A stretch of DNA of 64,000 nucleotides from Cervus elaphus (lineage: Eukaryota > Chordata > Mammalia > Artiodactyla > Cervidae): assembly GCF_910594005.1 (NCBI RefSeq), contig NC_057848.1:131698155-131762154 (forward strand), read 5' to 3'. Below, piece after piece: positions 1 to 11,537 of this stretch. A program made the position numbers and the translations under genes. How positions within the stretch are numbered: position 1 is the first letter of the stretch; each line of letters opens with the position of its first letter. A model generated the notes under the pieces. It worked only from the letters and a program-made list of their open reading frames with translations. It was not told the origin of the DNA and did no database searches.

Positions 1-870
1 AGAATCAGATGGTCGTGCCACATTCTGGTTTCCAGTTAGATTTATGAGCATGTTCTCTACATGAGATACATACCACAATGGATTAATTGGCATAGAAAAC
101 AAAGAAGTGCAGAGCACTTAGGAACCAAAATATAAGGAGCCTGTTGACCCCAGTCAGGCTCTCTTCACTGACAAGTTAGTTATTTTGATTCCCATTTGGG
201 GACAGCTCAGGTCACTAATAGCTTCTCAGTGTCCTAATGAAATTGAAGGGAGGGAGAAGGCACCCCTCTTCTGTCCCATTGTTCGAGCTATCTTTCGTGT
301 TTTGCTTCTTGGAAAGTGATTTGGGCTGGCTCCCTAAAAGTCACCCTGGCTCTCATTGGACAGCTTGGGCCAGTAAGGAGAACAGAGTCACTGAAGAGAG
401 AAATTGACCTTTAAGCATCAGCTGAGATGCTCTGGCACAGAGATCTTGGAGGCTAGTCTGGGTCTTCCTTACACTAGGGAGAGCCCACTTCCAGCTTTAC
501 AGAAGTGTTATCCCACCTGGGGTAACACCCTCAGCCCCCTGCCAAGCTGAGTCAGTACAAATTCCTGTCCTATTTAGAGTTTCAAGGATGTTGTGAAGCC
601 AAAGAAATGTAAAAATGCTTGGAAAGAGAAAAAAACCATTAAAGTCAATTGGAGAAAGCGGTTGCTTTTCTGTTTGAGCTTGGTGAGCATAAATCACATG
701 CAATCATCACATAGTTGGGGAACTTCTTTAAAACAAGAAGGCAAACTGTTTTATAGATAAGATTATATTTCTAAAAATGCATTTAAATAAAATTCTATAG
801 ATTTAAAGTATTAAAAAGAAAACAAGAAGGCAAAAAAAGAGGCTTTGATACATTTTAGTGATCTATCAGC
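1..870. other. Non-coding unique sequence
   Basis: I recognise no repeat, RNA gene or convincing exon here. The short open frames have no family signature and are the size expected by chance. An A-rich patch lies at about 750-840. Confidence 0.5.
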
Positions 871-880
871 ACTTGCTCAG

Positions 881-1088
881 GGCTTCCCTGTTGGCTCAGC
901 GGGTGAAGAATCCGCCTACAATGCAGGAAACAGGAGACGCAGGTTTGATCCCTGGGTTGGGAAGATGCCCTGGAGGGGGAAATGACAACCCACTCCAGTA
1001 TTCTTGCCTGGGAAATCCCATGGACAGAGGAGTCTGGCTACAGTCCACGGGGTCGTAAAAGAGTCGGACATGACTGAGCACGCACAAT
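881..1088 (+). mobile_element. Bov-tA SINE, full length
   Basis: It starts with the tRNA-derived head (GGCTTCCCTG, then a B-box-like GGTTTGATCCC near 942). It continues into the BovB-derived tail with the conserved ACTCCAGTATTCTTGCCTGG block and ends near GAGTCGGACATGACTGAGCA. Flanking direct repeats ACTTGCTCAG (871-880) and ACTTCCTCAG (1089-1098) differ at one base and mark a retroposed insertion. SINEs of this kind are thought to be mobilised by BovB reverse transcriptase. Confidence 0.93.
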
Positions 1089-1098
1089 ACTTCCTCAG

Positions 1099-3340
1099 GC
1101 TTTTATAATCCTGGATGTCACATTCTGTCTGTTGCATTGTATGTATTTTGCTTTGGTTCTTTCGGCTTCTGTGAAAAAAGATATGGAAAGCCTGGTTTAC
1201 CCCCAAGCTGGGAGGCAATTAATAATGCATTTCAAGATTGTGACAAATTCTGGACTTGTGACAAGGCTGCCGTCATTCATATGGCTGTACATTTCGCTAA
1301 AGGCTTTTGTAGATTGAGGCTAACCAATTTACTACTCTAGATTTACTACACTCTGGTCAGTGAGGTAACTGCCAGTGCAAACTTTTCACAGAGAGTAAGA
1401 TCTGAGGCCATTTGGATAGTCTTCGGGGATGTGATTTGCAACACATGATAGTAAATCACCTTAAAAAAAAAATAAAGGTGACTCAGAGGCAGGGTATTTA
1501 AACCCTGGGACAAAGTATACACTCCTTCCCTCCCTTCTCTATCTTCTAAACACAGCATTTTTGTTAACTTTAAATGAGGTTGAAATAAACCTCAGACAGC
1601 CTTGAAGTAGATTAAAACCACAAGAAGGTCTGTAGCTTGAAGGGATGAGCCAAGGGAGAAAGGGTAGTACCGCCCACCTAGCCTTGGGCATGAGTCATGC
1701 ATGGGGAGATGGCACAACTGCCTCTGTCTCCAGCTATTTTTAGCACCAGTTGATAGAGCCGCATCCTTCTGCTCCTCTCATGGCTCCTGAGTCACTCCAA
1801 CATGAAGCACCCAGGCTAATGTTCCCAGTGCCCTAAGACTGGCTCTGTCTAGGGGCCTCTCATGGTTAGCGAAACATTTCCTAAAATCTCTTAGAAAGAT
1901 AGAAAGTTCTCCCATTGGAGTCTACCTTTTATGGATGATTTATGGACCAGAAATAGACTCATGTGGCCCTGATCTCTTTATCCAAATTAACCACTTGAAA
2001 CATTTCTCTTGTTGTTTGCATGTGTAGGGAACAGGCAACATGGAAAATCTGGAAGAGCCCATCTGTTTTCCTCAACCTCTAACTTCTGCATGGCTGCCAA
2101 AAGGGCAAGGTCTAACCGGTTTGTAACTTTTACAGAACCCACATGACCCCGACTGAGTTGAACATTTTCCAGAGGCATACAATAGAAAGAACGATATGTT
2201 CATATGGAAGATTAACAGCTTTGTTTAGGCAGTGTTTCTGTGAGAAAGGAGTGTGTTTTCTCCCCTGTATCGCTGTAAATTATACACAGTAACCATCATG
2301 TCACAGAAAATAAACAAAATTCAATGCAATTGGGCACATATTTTATTTCCTCTTGTAGCATAATTTAGAAAATGCAAAACCCTGGAATATAGGGAGGTTG
2401 TAGGCAAGTCAAATGAATTTGACAGAATCCCTTAGGGAGTTGTGTATACCCTCTTCAACAACAGGATGAAATCTTTTATTAGATCCAGAGTCTGTGCTCA
2501 CTGGCCCCAGAGATATTTGTCTGCCTTGCTGATCCATATCACCCATGTTTACTTTTACTAGATTGGAATGCTTCAATAAGCCAAGATGTGCCCTTACTTT
2601 TCATTGGTTGGTAGTATTCTCTGAACCCTTATCATGCATTTTTAACTGAGGAAGCAGACACTTTAAAGAGCATCCTTTGGCCCAACTGAAGTTGATGACT
2701 TTCTTTCTTTCTTTCTTTCTTTTTTTTTCTTGCTTTCTTATTTGTTGATAATAATCGCAAGAGAATAACTTCTTCCTTACACCTCCCACTAGAAAGGAAC
2801 CTTCCTTGAGCTGTTTTTCTATTGTCCAAAGTCAGACTCTCCCATCCTTGGGAGGGTAAACCCAATGTCAAACACCTTTTCTTCTCTCCAGCTGGAGATG
2901 GCTAACCTATTAGTCTCTCAGAGGGCAGCTTCTGGAAACCATGGTCCTCTCTGGATCCAACAGTGCTGCTTAGAATGGGTACAGATTGGGGATTCAGACA
3001 GGGGACCACAGACTCTTCACTTTCCTTCTTAGTTCAACCGCCATATCCCCCAGCCACCCATGACAAGTTGTTTAAACATTCTGCTCTTCATTTCCTCCAG
3101 AATCACAAACTGATAATCATCAGTTACTTGGGAGAGAAGTCTTTTGTGATCCTGAGATGAAAGGATGATTGTAAGTGCAAGACCAAGGGATTGTGGGTGC
3201 TAGTGCTAATCTTGGTTCGAATATCCCCAAGAAAAAAGAATATAGATTGACCTATACCATTATGAGAACTTTAATGTCTTTCTCCCAGTTCAAGAGACAA
3301 AACTATCATTGAGGCTAATCAGAATAGCCTTTTCTACTTA
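1099..3340. other. Unique sequence with one (TTTC)n microsatellite
   Basis: Apart from the microsatellite at 2699-2731 I see no interspersed repeat or exon. Open frames on both strands are short and unrelated to any family I know. Confidence 0.45.
2699..2731. repeat. (TTTC)n / poly-T microsatellite
   Basis: Tandem CTTT units run into a T tract. The run gives a K/E-rich antisense open frame (2601-2871) that is a by-product of the repeat and not a gene. Confidence 0.9.
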
Positions 3341-3349
3341 GGTGTTCTG

Positions 3350-3911
3350 GTTTTTTTTTTGTTTGTTTTATTTTTATTTTTTTTATTAGTTGGAGGCTAA
3401 TTACTTCACAACATTTCAGTGGGTTTTGTCATACATTGATATGAATCAGCCATGGATTTACATGTATTCCCCATCCCGATCCCCCCTCCCACCTCCCTCT
3501 CCACCCGATTCCTCTGTGTCTTCCCAGTGCACCAGGCCCGAGCACTTGTCTCATGCATCCCACCTGGGCTGGTGATCTGTTTCACTATAGATAATATACA
3601 TGCTGTTCTTTCGAAACATCCCACCCTCACCTTCTCCCACAGAGTTCAAAAGTCTGTTCTGTACTTCTGTGTCTCTTTTTCTGTTTTGCATATAGGGTTA
3701 TCATTACCATCTTTCTAAATTCCATATATATGTGTTAGTATGCTGTAATGTTCTTTATCTTTCTGGCTTACTTCCCTCTGTATAATGGGCTCCAGTTTCA
3801 TCCATCTCATTAGAACTGATTCAAATGAATTCTTTTTAATGGCTGAGTAATATTCCATGGTGTATATGTACCACAGCTTCCTTATCCATTCGTCTGCTGA
3901 TGGGCCTCTAG
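3350..3911 (-). mobile_element. L1 LINE, 5'-truncated 3' end
   Basis: A poly-T tract at 3351-3385 is the antisense poly-A tail. The minus strand reads the L1 3' UTR (3386-3714) and the end of ORF2: a frame ending with a stop at 3715-3717 carries the L1 ORF2 C-terminal signature WYIYTMEYYSAIK. Target-site duplications GGTGTTCTG (3341-3349 and 3912-3920) are exact, so this is one insertion truncated at its 5' end. It is a dead copy with under 70 codons of ORF2. It also serves as the reference for the twin-primed L1 at 45976-46240. Confidence 0.92.
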
Positions 3912-4054
3912 GGTGTTCTGTTTTTGATGGAGGATGAGAAGAGGGAGAAAGACTGTTACAAATGACCAAGTTGGTCTTTTTCATCTTCATGAGTGGAAAC
4001 TCCTAAGAAGGACCCCGAGGATGTGTGGGTCTAAATGAAAAGTGGTATTGTGCA

Positions 4055-4665
4055 CCCACTATGAAAAATGCTATAGTTCCTCAAAAAATTAAAAAGAATT
4101 ACCGTATGATCCAGCAACCTCACTTATTGGTATATATCCAAAAGAATTGAAAACAGGGTCTTGAAGAGCTATTTGTACCCTCATATTTATAGCAGCATGA
4201 TTCACATTAGTCAAAAAGTGAAAATGATCCAAGTGTCCATTGACAGATGAGTGAATAAACAGGTGTGGTATACACACACAATGGAATACTATTCAGCCAT
4301 AAAAAAGAATTCTGACACATCCTACCTCATGAATAAACCTCAGAGGACATTTTGCTAAGTGAAATAAGCTGGACACACGAAGAAAAACACTGTTGAATTC
4401 CACTTAAGTACCTACTCAGGCTCATAGATACCGAAAGTAGGGTGATGTTTTCCAGGAGCTGTGGGGAGGGAGGAATGGAAAATTTTTGTTCAATGGGTCC
4501 AGAGTTTCAGTTTGGGAAGACAAAAATAATTCTGGAGAAGGATGGTGGTGACGGTTGTGCAACAGTGTGAATGTACTTAATACCCCTGAACTGTACACTT
4601 AAAAATGGTTAAGATAGTAAATTTTATGTTATGCATGTTTCACTACAATTTACAAAATGTTTTCA
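4055..4665 (+). mobile_element. Older L1 3' end fragment
   Basis: The plus strand reads degraded L1 ORF2 C-terminal and 3' UTR sequence: the block around 4280-4310 (ATGGAATACTATTCAGCCAT) is the nucleotide form of the MEYYSA motif. It has no open frame of useful length and is more diverged from the 3350-3911 copy than young ruminant L1s are, suggesting an older L1 subfamily. Confidence 0.8.
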
Positions 4666-4707
4666 CTTTTAAAATTTAAAAAAAGGAAAAGAAAGTATTA
4701 ATGGAAA

Positions 4708-4848
4708 TGGGACCTCCCTGGGAGTCCAGTGGTTAGGGCTCGGGGCTTTCACTGCCAGGGGGCAGGTTCAATCCCCAGTGAGAGAAATAAAATCCTGCAT
4801 GATGCTTGGCATGGCCAAAAAATTAAAAATAAATTAAAAAATTTTACA
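4708..4848 (+). mobile_element. CHR-type tRNA-derived SINE
   Basis: It opens with GGGACCTCCCTGGGAGTCCA, a diverged form of the CHR-2 head, has a B-box-like GGTTCAATCCCC and ends in ATGGCCAAAAAATTAAA. Short direct repeats AATGGAAA at 4700-4707 and 4849-4856 flank it. The 3' tail lacks the BovB-like block found in Bov-tA, which separates the two SINE classes. Confidence 0.8.
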
Positions 4849-5021
4849 AATGGAAAGTAATAACACTGATGAGCTTTAAGATTTATCCAGGCCATGGTAC
4901 ACATTAAGTGTGTATCCAGTATAGTCCAATGAATTGTTCTTTCTCTGGCCTTAGAGCAACATGCTGACAATCAAAGGCAGCTCTTATTGAATCCGGGGAA
5001 TTTGTACCTGGGCCCTATATC

Positions 5022-5223
5022 CATGCTAAGTCGCCTCAGTCATGTCTGACTCTTTGCGACCCTATGGACTGTAGCCCACCAGACTCCTTTGTCTATGGGA
5101 TTCTCCAGGCAAGAATGCTGGAGTGGGTTGCCAGGGGATCTTCCTGCCCCAAGGATCAAACCTGCATGTCTCTTACTTCTCCTGAATTGGCAGGTGAGTT
5201 TTTTTTTTTTTTTAAACACTAGT
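5022..5223 (-). mobile_element. Bov-tA SINE, main part (host of a nested Bov-A2)
   Basis: Antisense Bov-tA running from the BovB-like tail (GCTAAGTCGCCTCAGTCATG) to the tRNA-like head. It carries a T-rich tract at 5200-5214, and its head is interrupted by a plus-strand Bov-A2 at 5235-5502. The remaining head (CACCTGGGAAGCCC) continues after 5503. Confidence 0.88.
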
Positions 5224-5234
5224 GCCACCTGGGA

Positions 5235-5502
5235 TGGAGAAGGCAATGGCATCCGACTTCAGTACTCTTGCCTGGAAAATCCCATGGATGGAGGAGCCTG
5301 GTAGGCTGCAGTCCTTGGGTCGCAAAGAGTCGGACACGACTGAGTGACTTCACTTTCACTTTTCACTTTCATGCATTGAAGAAGGAAATGGCAACCCACT
5401 CCAGGGAGAATCCCAGGGACAGCGGAGCCTGGTGGGCTGCCGTCTACGGGGTCACACGGAGTCGGACACGACTGAAGCGACTTAGCAGCAGCAGCAGCAG
5501 CA
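5235..5502 (+). mobile_element. Bov-A2 dimeric SINE inside a Bov-tA
   Basis: Two Bov-A monomers lie in tandem: GGAGAAGGCAATGGCA at 5235 and GAAGAAGGAAATGGCA near 5380. Each ends with GTCGGACACGACTGA, they are joined by a CTTTCACTTTTCACTTTC linker, and the element closes with an (AGC)n tail. Exact 11-bp duplications GCCACCTGGGA (5224-5234 and 5503-5513) show it inserted into the head of the antisense Bov-tA. Confidence 0.93.
5484..5502. repeat. (AGC)n microsatellite, Bov-A2 tail
   Basis: Six AGC units form the 3' tail of the Bov-A2. Such tails are typical of this SINE and are often polymorphic in length. Confidence 0.9.
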
Positions 5503-5520
5503 GCCACCTGGGAAGCCCAC

Positions 5521-6575
5521 CTGGGCCCTAGAAGGTGTTTTTGACAAGGCAAGCAATCCAACTTCATCTCTAAAATCCCCAGACATTCTTACAGGCCCCC
5601 CAAAGATAACCTATCTGGTCTTAATGGGGAAAAAAAAAGGCAAGTCTTCACCCTAAGGGCTGAAGAAATCAACAGTTGATTCTGTTCACTTGCTTGCCAA
5701 CTGTGTGATGATTTCAGTCCATGCTGGAAGCCCTGACAGTGCTAGAAAGGGCAAAAAAAAATTGTTCACAACTTTATGAGGAGAAGACACCCAAACAGAT
5801 GGCTTCCTACTCAGATGGTTGCTAGACTGAGCTCCCCAAACTCCTTTGGAGGGGCTGAACTGAAAGTTACCATATTGTGGGATTCCTTGAAGATTCTTAC
5901 AAAAAGCAGAAGTAGTACTTTATCACTCTCTTCCTGGACAATTTCCTTTGTTCCTCTCAAAAGAGAATCAACTATGGGAGTGGCTGCATGGCCATCAGCA
6001 TCTACCCCTCTTCCCTATAAAAAAACATGAAGAAATTCTACTAACTTCCATGAGTTAAAAAGAAAATCAAACCAAAGGATTCTCAAATAGGCTGAACTCT
6101 ATAAGACTCCCGAGTGAGAGAGGGTGGGGGTGAAGGTGGGCAGCTCTAATTTCTTCCATGACCACATTTCTAGGCCCTGGGGGACAGATGACTCTCTAAT
6201 ACTGACCCAAATATCAAACAAAAGCTTTCCCAATGTTTCTCTAAACACAGTCAAGACAGACTGGAACTTTCATAAAATTTTATACAATTCTAAGGGAAAA
6301 CAAAAAAGGAAATAAATACAGATAGTGGTACCAGAATAACCAGTAGCTTTTTGACACTGGTTTTATCAGTGTGTTTCCAGGGCTTTTAGCCCATATGCCC
6401 TTTCATGTGCTGTGTTGGGGTTTGTGTATTGAAACCCAGATTGTCAAGCCCTTGCCTGATCCTTTTATATTTCTGTTGTCATCTGACTGGCGTCATCATG
6501 AAGCCCATCACCCAGGGCCTTGGCTAGCCTGTGAGGCATCATGGTATGAATTTGACAAAGGTGCCCCATTTGGGC
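5521..6575. other. Unique sequence
   Basis: No repeat or exon recognised. The frames at 5776-6030 and 6124-6315 have no recognisable domain or flanking splice pattern. Confidence 0.45.
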
Positions 6576-6576
6576 G

Positions 6577-6801
6577 GGGCTTCCCAGGTGGCGCTAGTGG
6601 TAAAGAACCTGCCTGACAATGCAGGAGATGTAAGAGACGTGGGTTCAGTCCCTGGATCGGGAAGATTCCCTGGAGGAGGGCATGGCAACCCACTCCAGTA
6701 TCGTTGCCTGGAGAATCCCATTGGCAGAGGACTCTGGTGGGCTACAGTCCATAGGGTCACAAAGAATTGGACAGGACTGAAGTGACTTAACACTCACGCA
6801 C
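6577..6801 (+). mobile_element. Bov-tA SINE, full length
   Basis: The head GGGGCTTCCCAGGTGGCGCT, the B-box-like GGGTTCAGTCCC and the BovB-derived tail with CACTCCAGTATCGTTGCCTGG are all present. I could not find convincing flanking duplications. Confidence 0.92.
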
Positions 6802-7570
6802 AACCTGTATGGGCAGCTGGAAGCTCTGTAGGTTCTTCTCTTGGGGAGCAGAGGGTGGCCTGAATTTCAGCTTCAACTTACTCCCCCAGCCAGGAACTTT
6901 TGTTCAGTGAACGACCAGCCCAAGTATACTTAGAGGCCCTGCGCATCACCCAGGGCTTTTCAAGATAACTTGATTACACATCTCAAGTTTCCTCTCCCTA
7001 CCTGAAACCTCATTTTTAGGTCTGGCCTCTGGCTTTTAAAGAAATACTTCTTCTCCAGATAACTGCCATTAGGAATGACACCCCAGTATTCAATTCCTTA
7101 TACTTTCTTTCTAGCCTACCAATATGTCTTAATCTAGTATCATGAGTGCATCATTTATATAGTAATAATATGTTTGGAGTCATAAAGGAGTCAAAAATGC
7201 CTGCACTAAGAGGAGTTTTTCAAAACAAGATTAAAGGTCACTGAATAAGAAATAGTTGAACTCAGTGTGGACTTCTAAAGGGCAGTTTTCCTAACACCTT
7301 AGCCTTTCAGTTCAACAGCATTCACAGTGAGGCAGTGTGGTATCCCTGTGTTGATTGCTATCCAATTCTACAAAAGCACAGAAATATGTTTTTTTGAGCA
7401 AAGCAGATAAGCTTTGTGTCTAGAATCAGCATGCTGATATTCAGCAAAACACACATCCTGCTGGGTCCTGCTGTACTCAATCTCCACACATTCTAAACAG
7501 ACTATCTTGCAAAAGCAAAAGATTGTTTCCTTGTAGCAAAGCACATGTCCCTTGAAAATGTTGCACCCTG
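6802..7570. other. Unique sequence
   Basis: No repeat, RNA gene or exon recognised. It is moderately AT-rich in its second half. Confidence 0.45.
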
Positions 7571-7572
7571 AG

Positions 7573-7693
7573 TATGAAATGGCAACCCACTCCAGTATTC
7601 TTGCCTGGAGAGTCCCATGCCCAGAGAGGCCTGGTGGGCTATTGTCCACAGGGTATCATAGAGTTGGACATGACTTAAGCGACTTAGCACGCA
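7573..7693 (+). mobile_element. Bov-A SINE monomer
   Basis: Only the BovB-derived part is present (GAAATGGCAACCCACTCCAG to TTGGACATGACTTAAGCGAC); there is no tRNA-like head. It runs directly into an (AC)n repeat. Confidence 0.88.
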
Positions 7694-7722
7694 CACACAC
7701 ATGTGCACACACACACATGTGG
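7690..7722. repeat. (AC)n microsatellite
   Basis: Interrupted AC runs at the 3' edge of the Bov-A monomer, probably grown from its tail. Confidence 0.85.
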
Positions 7723-8770
7723 GCCTTGCCTGGGCTTTCCTGGCACTAAGACCCTGAGTGACAAAGGAAGCCCCTAATTTCAACTATTTGTAATCAACAA
7801 CATAGACAAGGAGTTCTCTATTTACAGTTCGTACTCTACAATATTTTCTTACAGAAGCAATACTATTGGGATATTCAGGTTCTCAGGTTAGTCTCTATCC
7901 TGCACCACCCCTCCCCGCCCAAGAAGAACAACACTAATCATGATGTACTTTTTAGTTGGGATCATTTTAGAATATTTTTAGCAGAAAGATTCTAGTTTGG
8001 ATATTATTAACACAAATAATGTACATTTAGGTGGAAACAAAGCTTTTGCAAAATGAGTTAGTAAAGAAAAAAAAATTAAATCTGTGGTTTGTTTTGGGAT
8101 AAAGACTGTCAAAAGGAACAAGCTTCCAGTCAGAAGATAAATAAGTACCAGGGATGTAATGTACAACATGATAAATATAATGAATGCTGCTGTATGCTAT
8201 ATATGAAAGTTGTTGAGAATCATTCTTGGGAGTTTTCATCACAAGGGGAAATTTTTCTTCTATTTCTTTAATTTTGTATCTATAGGAGATGATGGTTGTT
8301 CACTAAACTTATCATGGTAATCATTTCACGATGGATGTAAATCAAATCATTACTCTATAGACCTTAAACTTATAAAGTACTGTATGTCATTATATCTCAA
8401 TAAAATTGGAATTAAAAAATACATGCTTTGTTTTTAGTGATTTAGAATGCTGGGGATTGGGATAAAAGCACAGTTGGAAGCATTTGAAAAGATAAAGTGG
8501 GATTGGGGGAGTCTTCCAGGTTTCTTTAAAGGTCTTTAGAGGTTAATTTTGATGGTTTTCTATTTTGTCTTATTTCACTTTCTGTCTCCCTCACATTGAT
8601 GTACAACTCATGGGAAGGGACTATACGGAGCTCACAAATGGGAGGAGGGAGGAAAAGTAGAATAAGGATGAGAGAATAAACAGAGAGCATATGTAGTTAC
8701 AGAGACAAGGCAAAGAGGAACAGAGAGGAGTTGCAGGGTCACCTAAGGTGGAGTGAATTAAGATGTGTGT
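7723..8770. other. Unique AT-rich sequence
   Basis: No interspersed repeat or exon recognised. Confidence 0.4.
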
Positions 8771-8774
8771 GAGT

Positions 8775-8855
8775 TCATGCTTAGTCACTCAGTCATGTAC
8801 AACTCTTTGCAACCCCATGGACTGTAACCTGCTAAGCTTCTCTGTCCACGGAAGC
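8775..8855 (-). mobile_element. Bov-tA/Bov-A 3' fragment
   Basis: Antisense tail only: GCTTAGTCACTCAGTCATGT followed by CTTTGCAACCCCATGGACTG. It stops near TCTGTCCACGGA, so most of the SINE is missing. Confidence 0.8.
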
Positions 8856-8931
8856 TGTACATAATCTAAAAAATAAAGGAGGTGGCAGCTGAGCACCATA
8901 GGTCCTAGTGTCTGTCACTGCAGCTACTAAC

Positions 8932-9495
8932 ATGAGCAGGCATTTTCGCACTATTGATTCCTTCTACCCAGGAACATGGAATATCTCTCCATCGGTTTAT
9001 GTAGTCTTTGATTTCTTTCATTAGTGTCTTAAAATTTTCTGTGCACAGTTCTTTTGTCTCCTTAGGTAAGTTTATTCCTAGATATTTAATTCTTTTTGTT
9101 GCAGTGGTGATTGGGATTGATTCCTTCATTGCTCTTTCGGATTTTTCATTGTTAGTATATAAAAATGCAAGTGATTTCTGTGTATTGATTTAGTATCTTG
9201 CAACTTTGTTAAATTCAGTGAATAGCTCTAGTAATTTTTTGATAATATATTTGGGATTTTCTTATGTACAATACCATTTCATCTGCAGTGAGAGCTTTAT
9301 TTCTTCTCCAATCTGGATTCCTTTTATTTCTTTTTCTTCTCTGATTGCTGTAGCTAGGACTTCCATAACTATGTTGAATAATAGTGGTGAAAATGGACAC
9401 CCTTTTCTTGTTTCTGATGTTAGGGGGAGTGCTTTCAGTTTTCACCATTGAGAATAATATTTGCTGTAGGCTTATCACATATGACCTTTATTATG
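8932..9495 (-). mobile_element. L1 LINE segment A: RT C-terminal part of ORF2
   Basis: The minus strand encodes L1 ORF2 protein past the RT core, including RIKYLGINLPKETKEL and DIPCSWVEGINSAKM, which are characteristic of the region just after the RT domain. Upstream in the element (near 9280) the RT catalytic box expected as F/YADD reads TADE, so the second aspartate is lost. The L1 match stops near 8932; the C-terminal third of ORF2 and the 3' UTR are absent. The segment is separated from segment B by a BovB insertion. Confidence 0.88.
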
Positions 9496-11537
9496 ATTAT
9501 ACAGTGGAAATGAGAAATAGATTTAAGGGACTAGATCTGATGGACAGAGTACCTGATGAACAATGGACAGAGGTTCATGACATTGTACAGGAGACAGGGA
9601 TCAAGAACATCCTCATGGAAAAGAAGTGCAAAAAAAGCAAAATGGCTGTCTGAGGAGGCCTTACAAAAATCTGTGAAAAGAAGAGAAGTGAAAAGCAAAG
9701 GAGAAAAGGAAGATATTCCCATTTGGATGCAGATTTCCAAAGAATAGCAAGGAGAGATAAGAAAGCCTTCCTCAGTGATCAATGCAAAGAAACAGAGGAA
9801 AACAACAGAATGGGAAAGACTAGAGATGTCTTCAAGACAATTAGAGATACCAAGGGAACATTTCATGCAAAGATGGGCTCGATAAAAGACAGAAATGGTA
9901 TGGACCTAACAGAAGCAGAAGATATTAAGAAGAGGTGGCAAGAATACACAGAAGAACTGTACAAAAAAGATCTTTATGACCCAGATAATCAGGATGATGT
10001 GATCACTCACCTAGAGCCAGACAACCTGGAATGAGAAGTCAAGTGGGCCTTAGCAAGCATCACTATGAACAAAGCTAGAGGATGTAATGGAATTTCAGTT
10101 GAGCTATTTCAAATCCTGAAAGATGATGCTGTGAAAGTGCTGCACTCAATATGCCAGCAAATTTGGAAAACTCAGCAGTGGCCACAGGACTGGAAAAGGT
10201 CAGTTTTCATTCCAATCCCAAAGAAAGGCAATCCCAAAGAATGCTCAAACTACTGCACAATTGCACTCATCTCACACACTAGTAAAGTAATGCTCAAAAT
10301 TCTCCAAGCCAGGCTTCAGCAATATGTGTACCGTGAACTTCCAGATGTTCAAGCTGGATTTAGAAAAGGCAGAGGAACCAGAGATCAAATTGCCAACATC
10401 TGCTGGATCATCGAAAAAGCAAGAGAATTCCAGAAAAACATCTATTTCTGCTTTATTGACTATGCCAAAGCCTTCGACTGTGTGGATCACAATAAACTGT
10501 GGAAAATTCTGAAAGAGATGGGAATACCAGACCACCTGACCTGCCTCTTGAGAAATCTGTATGCAGGTTAGGAAGCAACCGTTAGAACTGGACATGGACC
10601 AACAGACTGGTTCCAAATAGGAAAAGGAGTACGTCAAGGCTGTATATTGTCACCCTGCTTATTTAACTTATATGCAGAGTACATCATGAGAAACATTGGG
10701 CTGGAAGAAGCACATGCTGGAATCAAGATTGCCGGGAGAAATATCAATAACCTCAGATATGCAGATGACACCACCCTTATGGCAGAAAGTGAAGAGGAAC
10801 TTAAAAGCCTCTTGATGAAGGTGAAAGAGGAGAGCGCAAAAGTTGGCTTAAAGCTCAACATTCAGAAAACTAAGATCATGGCATCTGGTCCCATCACTTC
10901 ATGGGAAATAGATGGGGAGACAGTGGAAACAGTGTCAGACTTTATTTTTTGGAGCTCCAAAATCACTGCAGATAGTGATTGCAGCCATGAAATTAAAAGA
11001 TGCTTACTCCTTGGAAGGGAAGTGATGACCAACCTAGATAGCATATTAAAAAGCAGAGACATTACTTTGCCAACAAAGGTCCATCTGGTCAAGGCTATGG
11101 TTTTTCCAGTGGTCATGTATGAATGTGAGAGTTGGACTGTGAATAAAGCTGAGCACCGAAGAATTGATGCTTTTGAACTGTGGTGTTGGAGAAGACTCTT
11201 GAGAGTCCCTTGGACTGCAAGGAGAGCCAACCAGTCCATCCTGAAGGAGATCAGTCCTGGATGTTCATTGGAAGGACTGATGCTGAAGCTGAAACTCCAG
11301 TACTTTGGCCACCTCATGAGAAGAGTTGACTCATTGGAAAAGACCCTGATGCTGGGAGGGATTGGGGGCAGGAGGAGAAGGGGACGACAGAGGATGAGAT
11401 GTCTGGATGGCATCAACAACTCGATGGACATGAGTTTGAGTAAACTCCGGGAGTTGGTGATGAACAGGAAGGCCTGGTGTGCTGCGATTCATGGGGTCGC
11501 AAAGAGTCAGATACGACTGAGTGACTGAACTGAACTG
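9496..11537 (+). mobile_element. BovB LINE (RTE clade), 5'-truncated, large RT portion
   Basis: About 2.04 kb of BovB inserted in the antisense orientation into an L1. It begins in the linker upstream of the RT domain (ATTATACAGTGGAAATGAG), runs through the RT and C-terminal region and ends with the BovB-type GACTGAACTGAACTGA tail. The L1 match is continuous across the insertion (TTATTATG on the left, TTGAGGTAGG on the right), so both ends are well fixed. Only ATG (9493-9495 and 11538-11540) could be a target duplication, which is unusually short. The endonuclease-coding 5' part is absent, so the copy cannot move. Confidence 0.95.
9556..11528 (+). pseudogene. BovB reverse transcriptase, disrupted
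   Basis: RTE-type reverse transcriptase that would copy BovB RNA at the target site. The frame is broken by shifts near 9635 and 9715, a TGA at 10032-10034 and a TAG at 10569-10571. The part from 10065 has the RT palm motifs: ARLQQYVYRELPDVQAGFRK (about 10307-10366), the FIDYAKAFDCVDH box (about 10453-10491) and, after the TAG, the intact catalytic YADD at 10758-10769. The open frame 10647-11528 (293 aa) is unbroken through the W-rich C-terminal region (WCWRRLLRVPWTARR) to the natural end. The endonuclease domain is missing because of 5' truncation. It is an L1-embedded relic, not a host gene. Confidence 0.92.

Noticed and set aside
881..1088. tRNA gene suggested by A/B-box-like sequence in SINE heads
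   Set aside because: The heads are SINE-derived and lack a full cloverleaf; the same applies to every Bov-tA and CHR copy.
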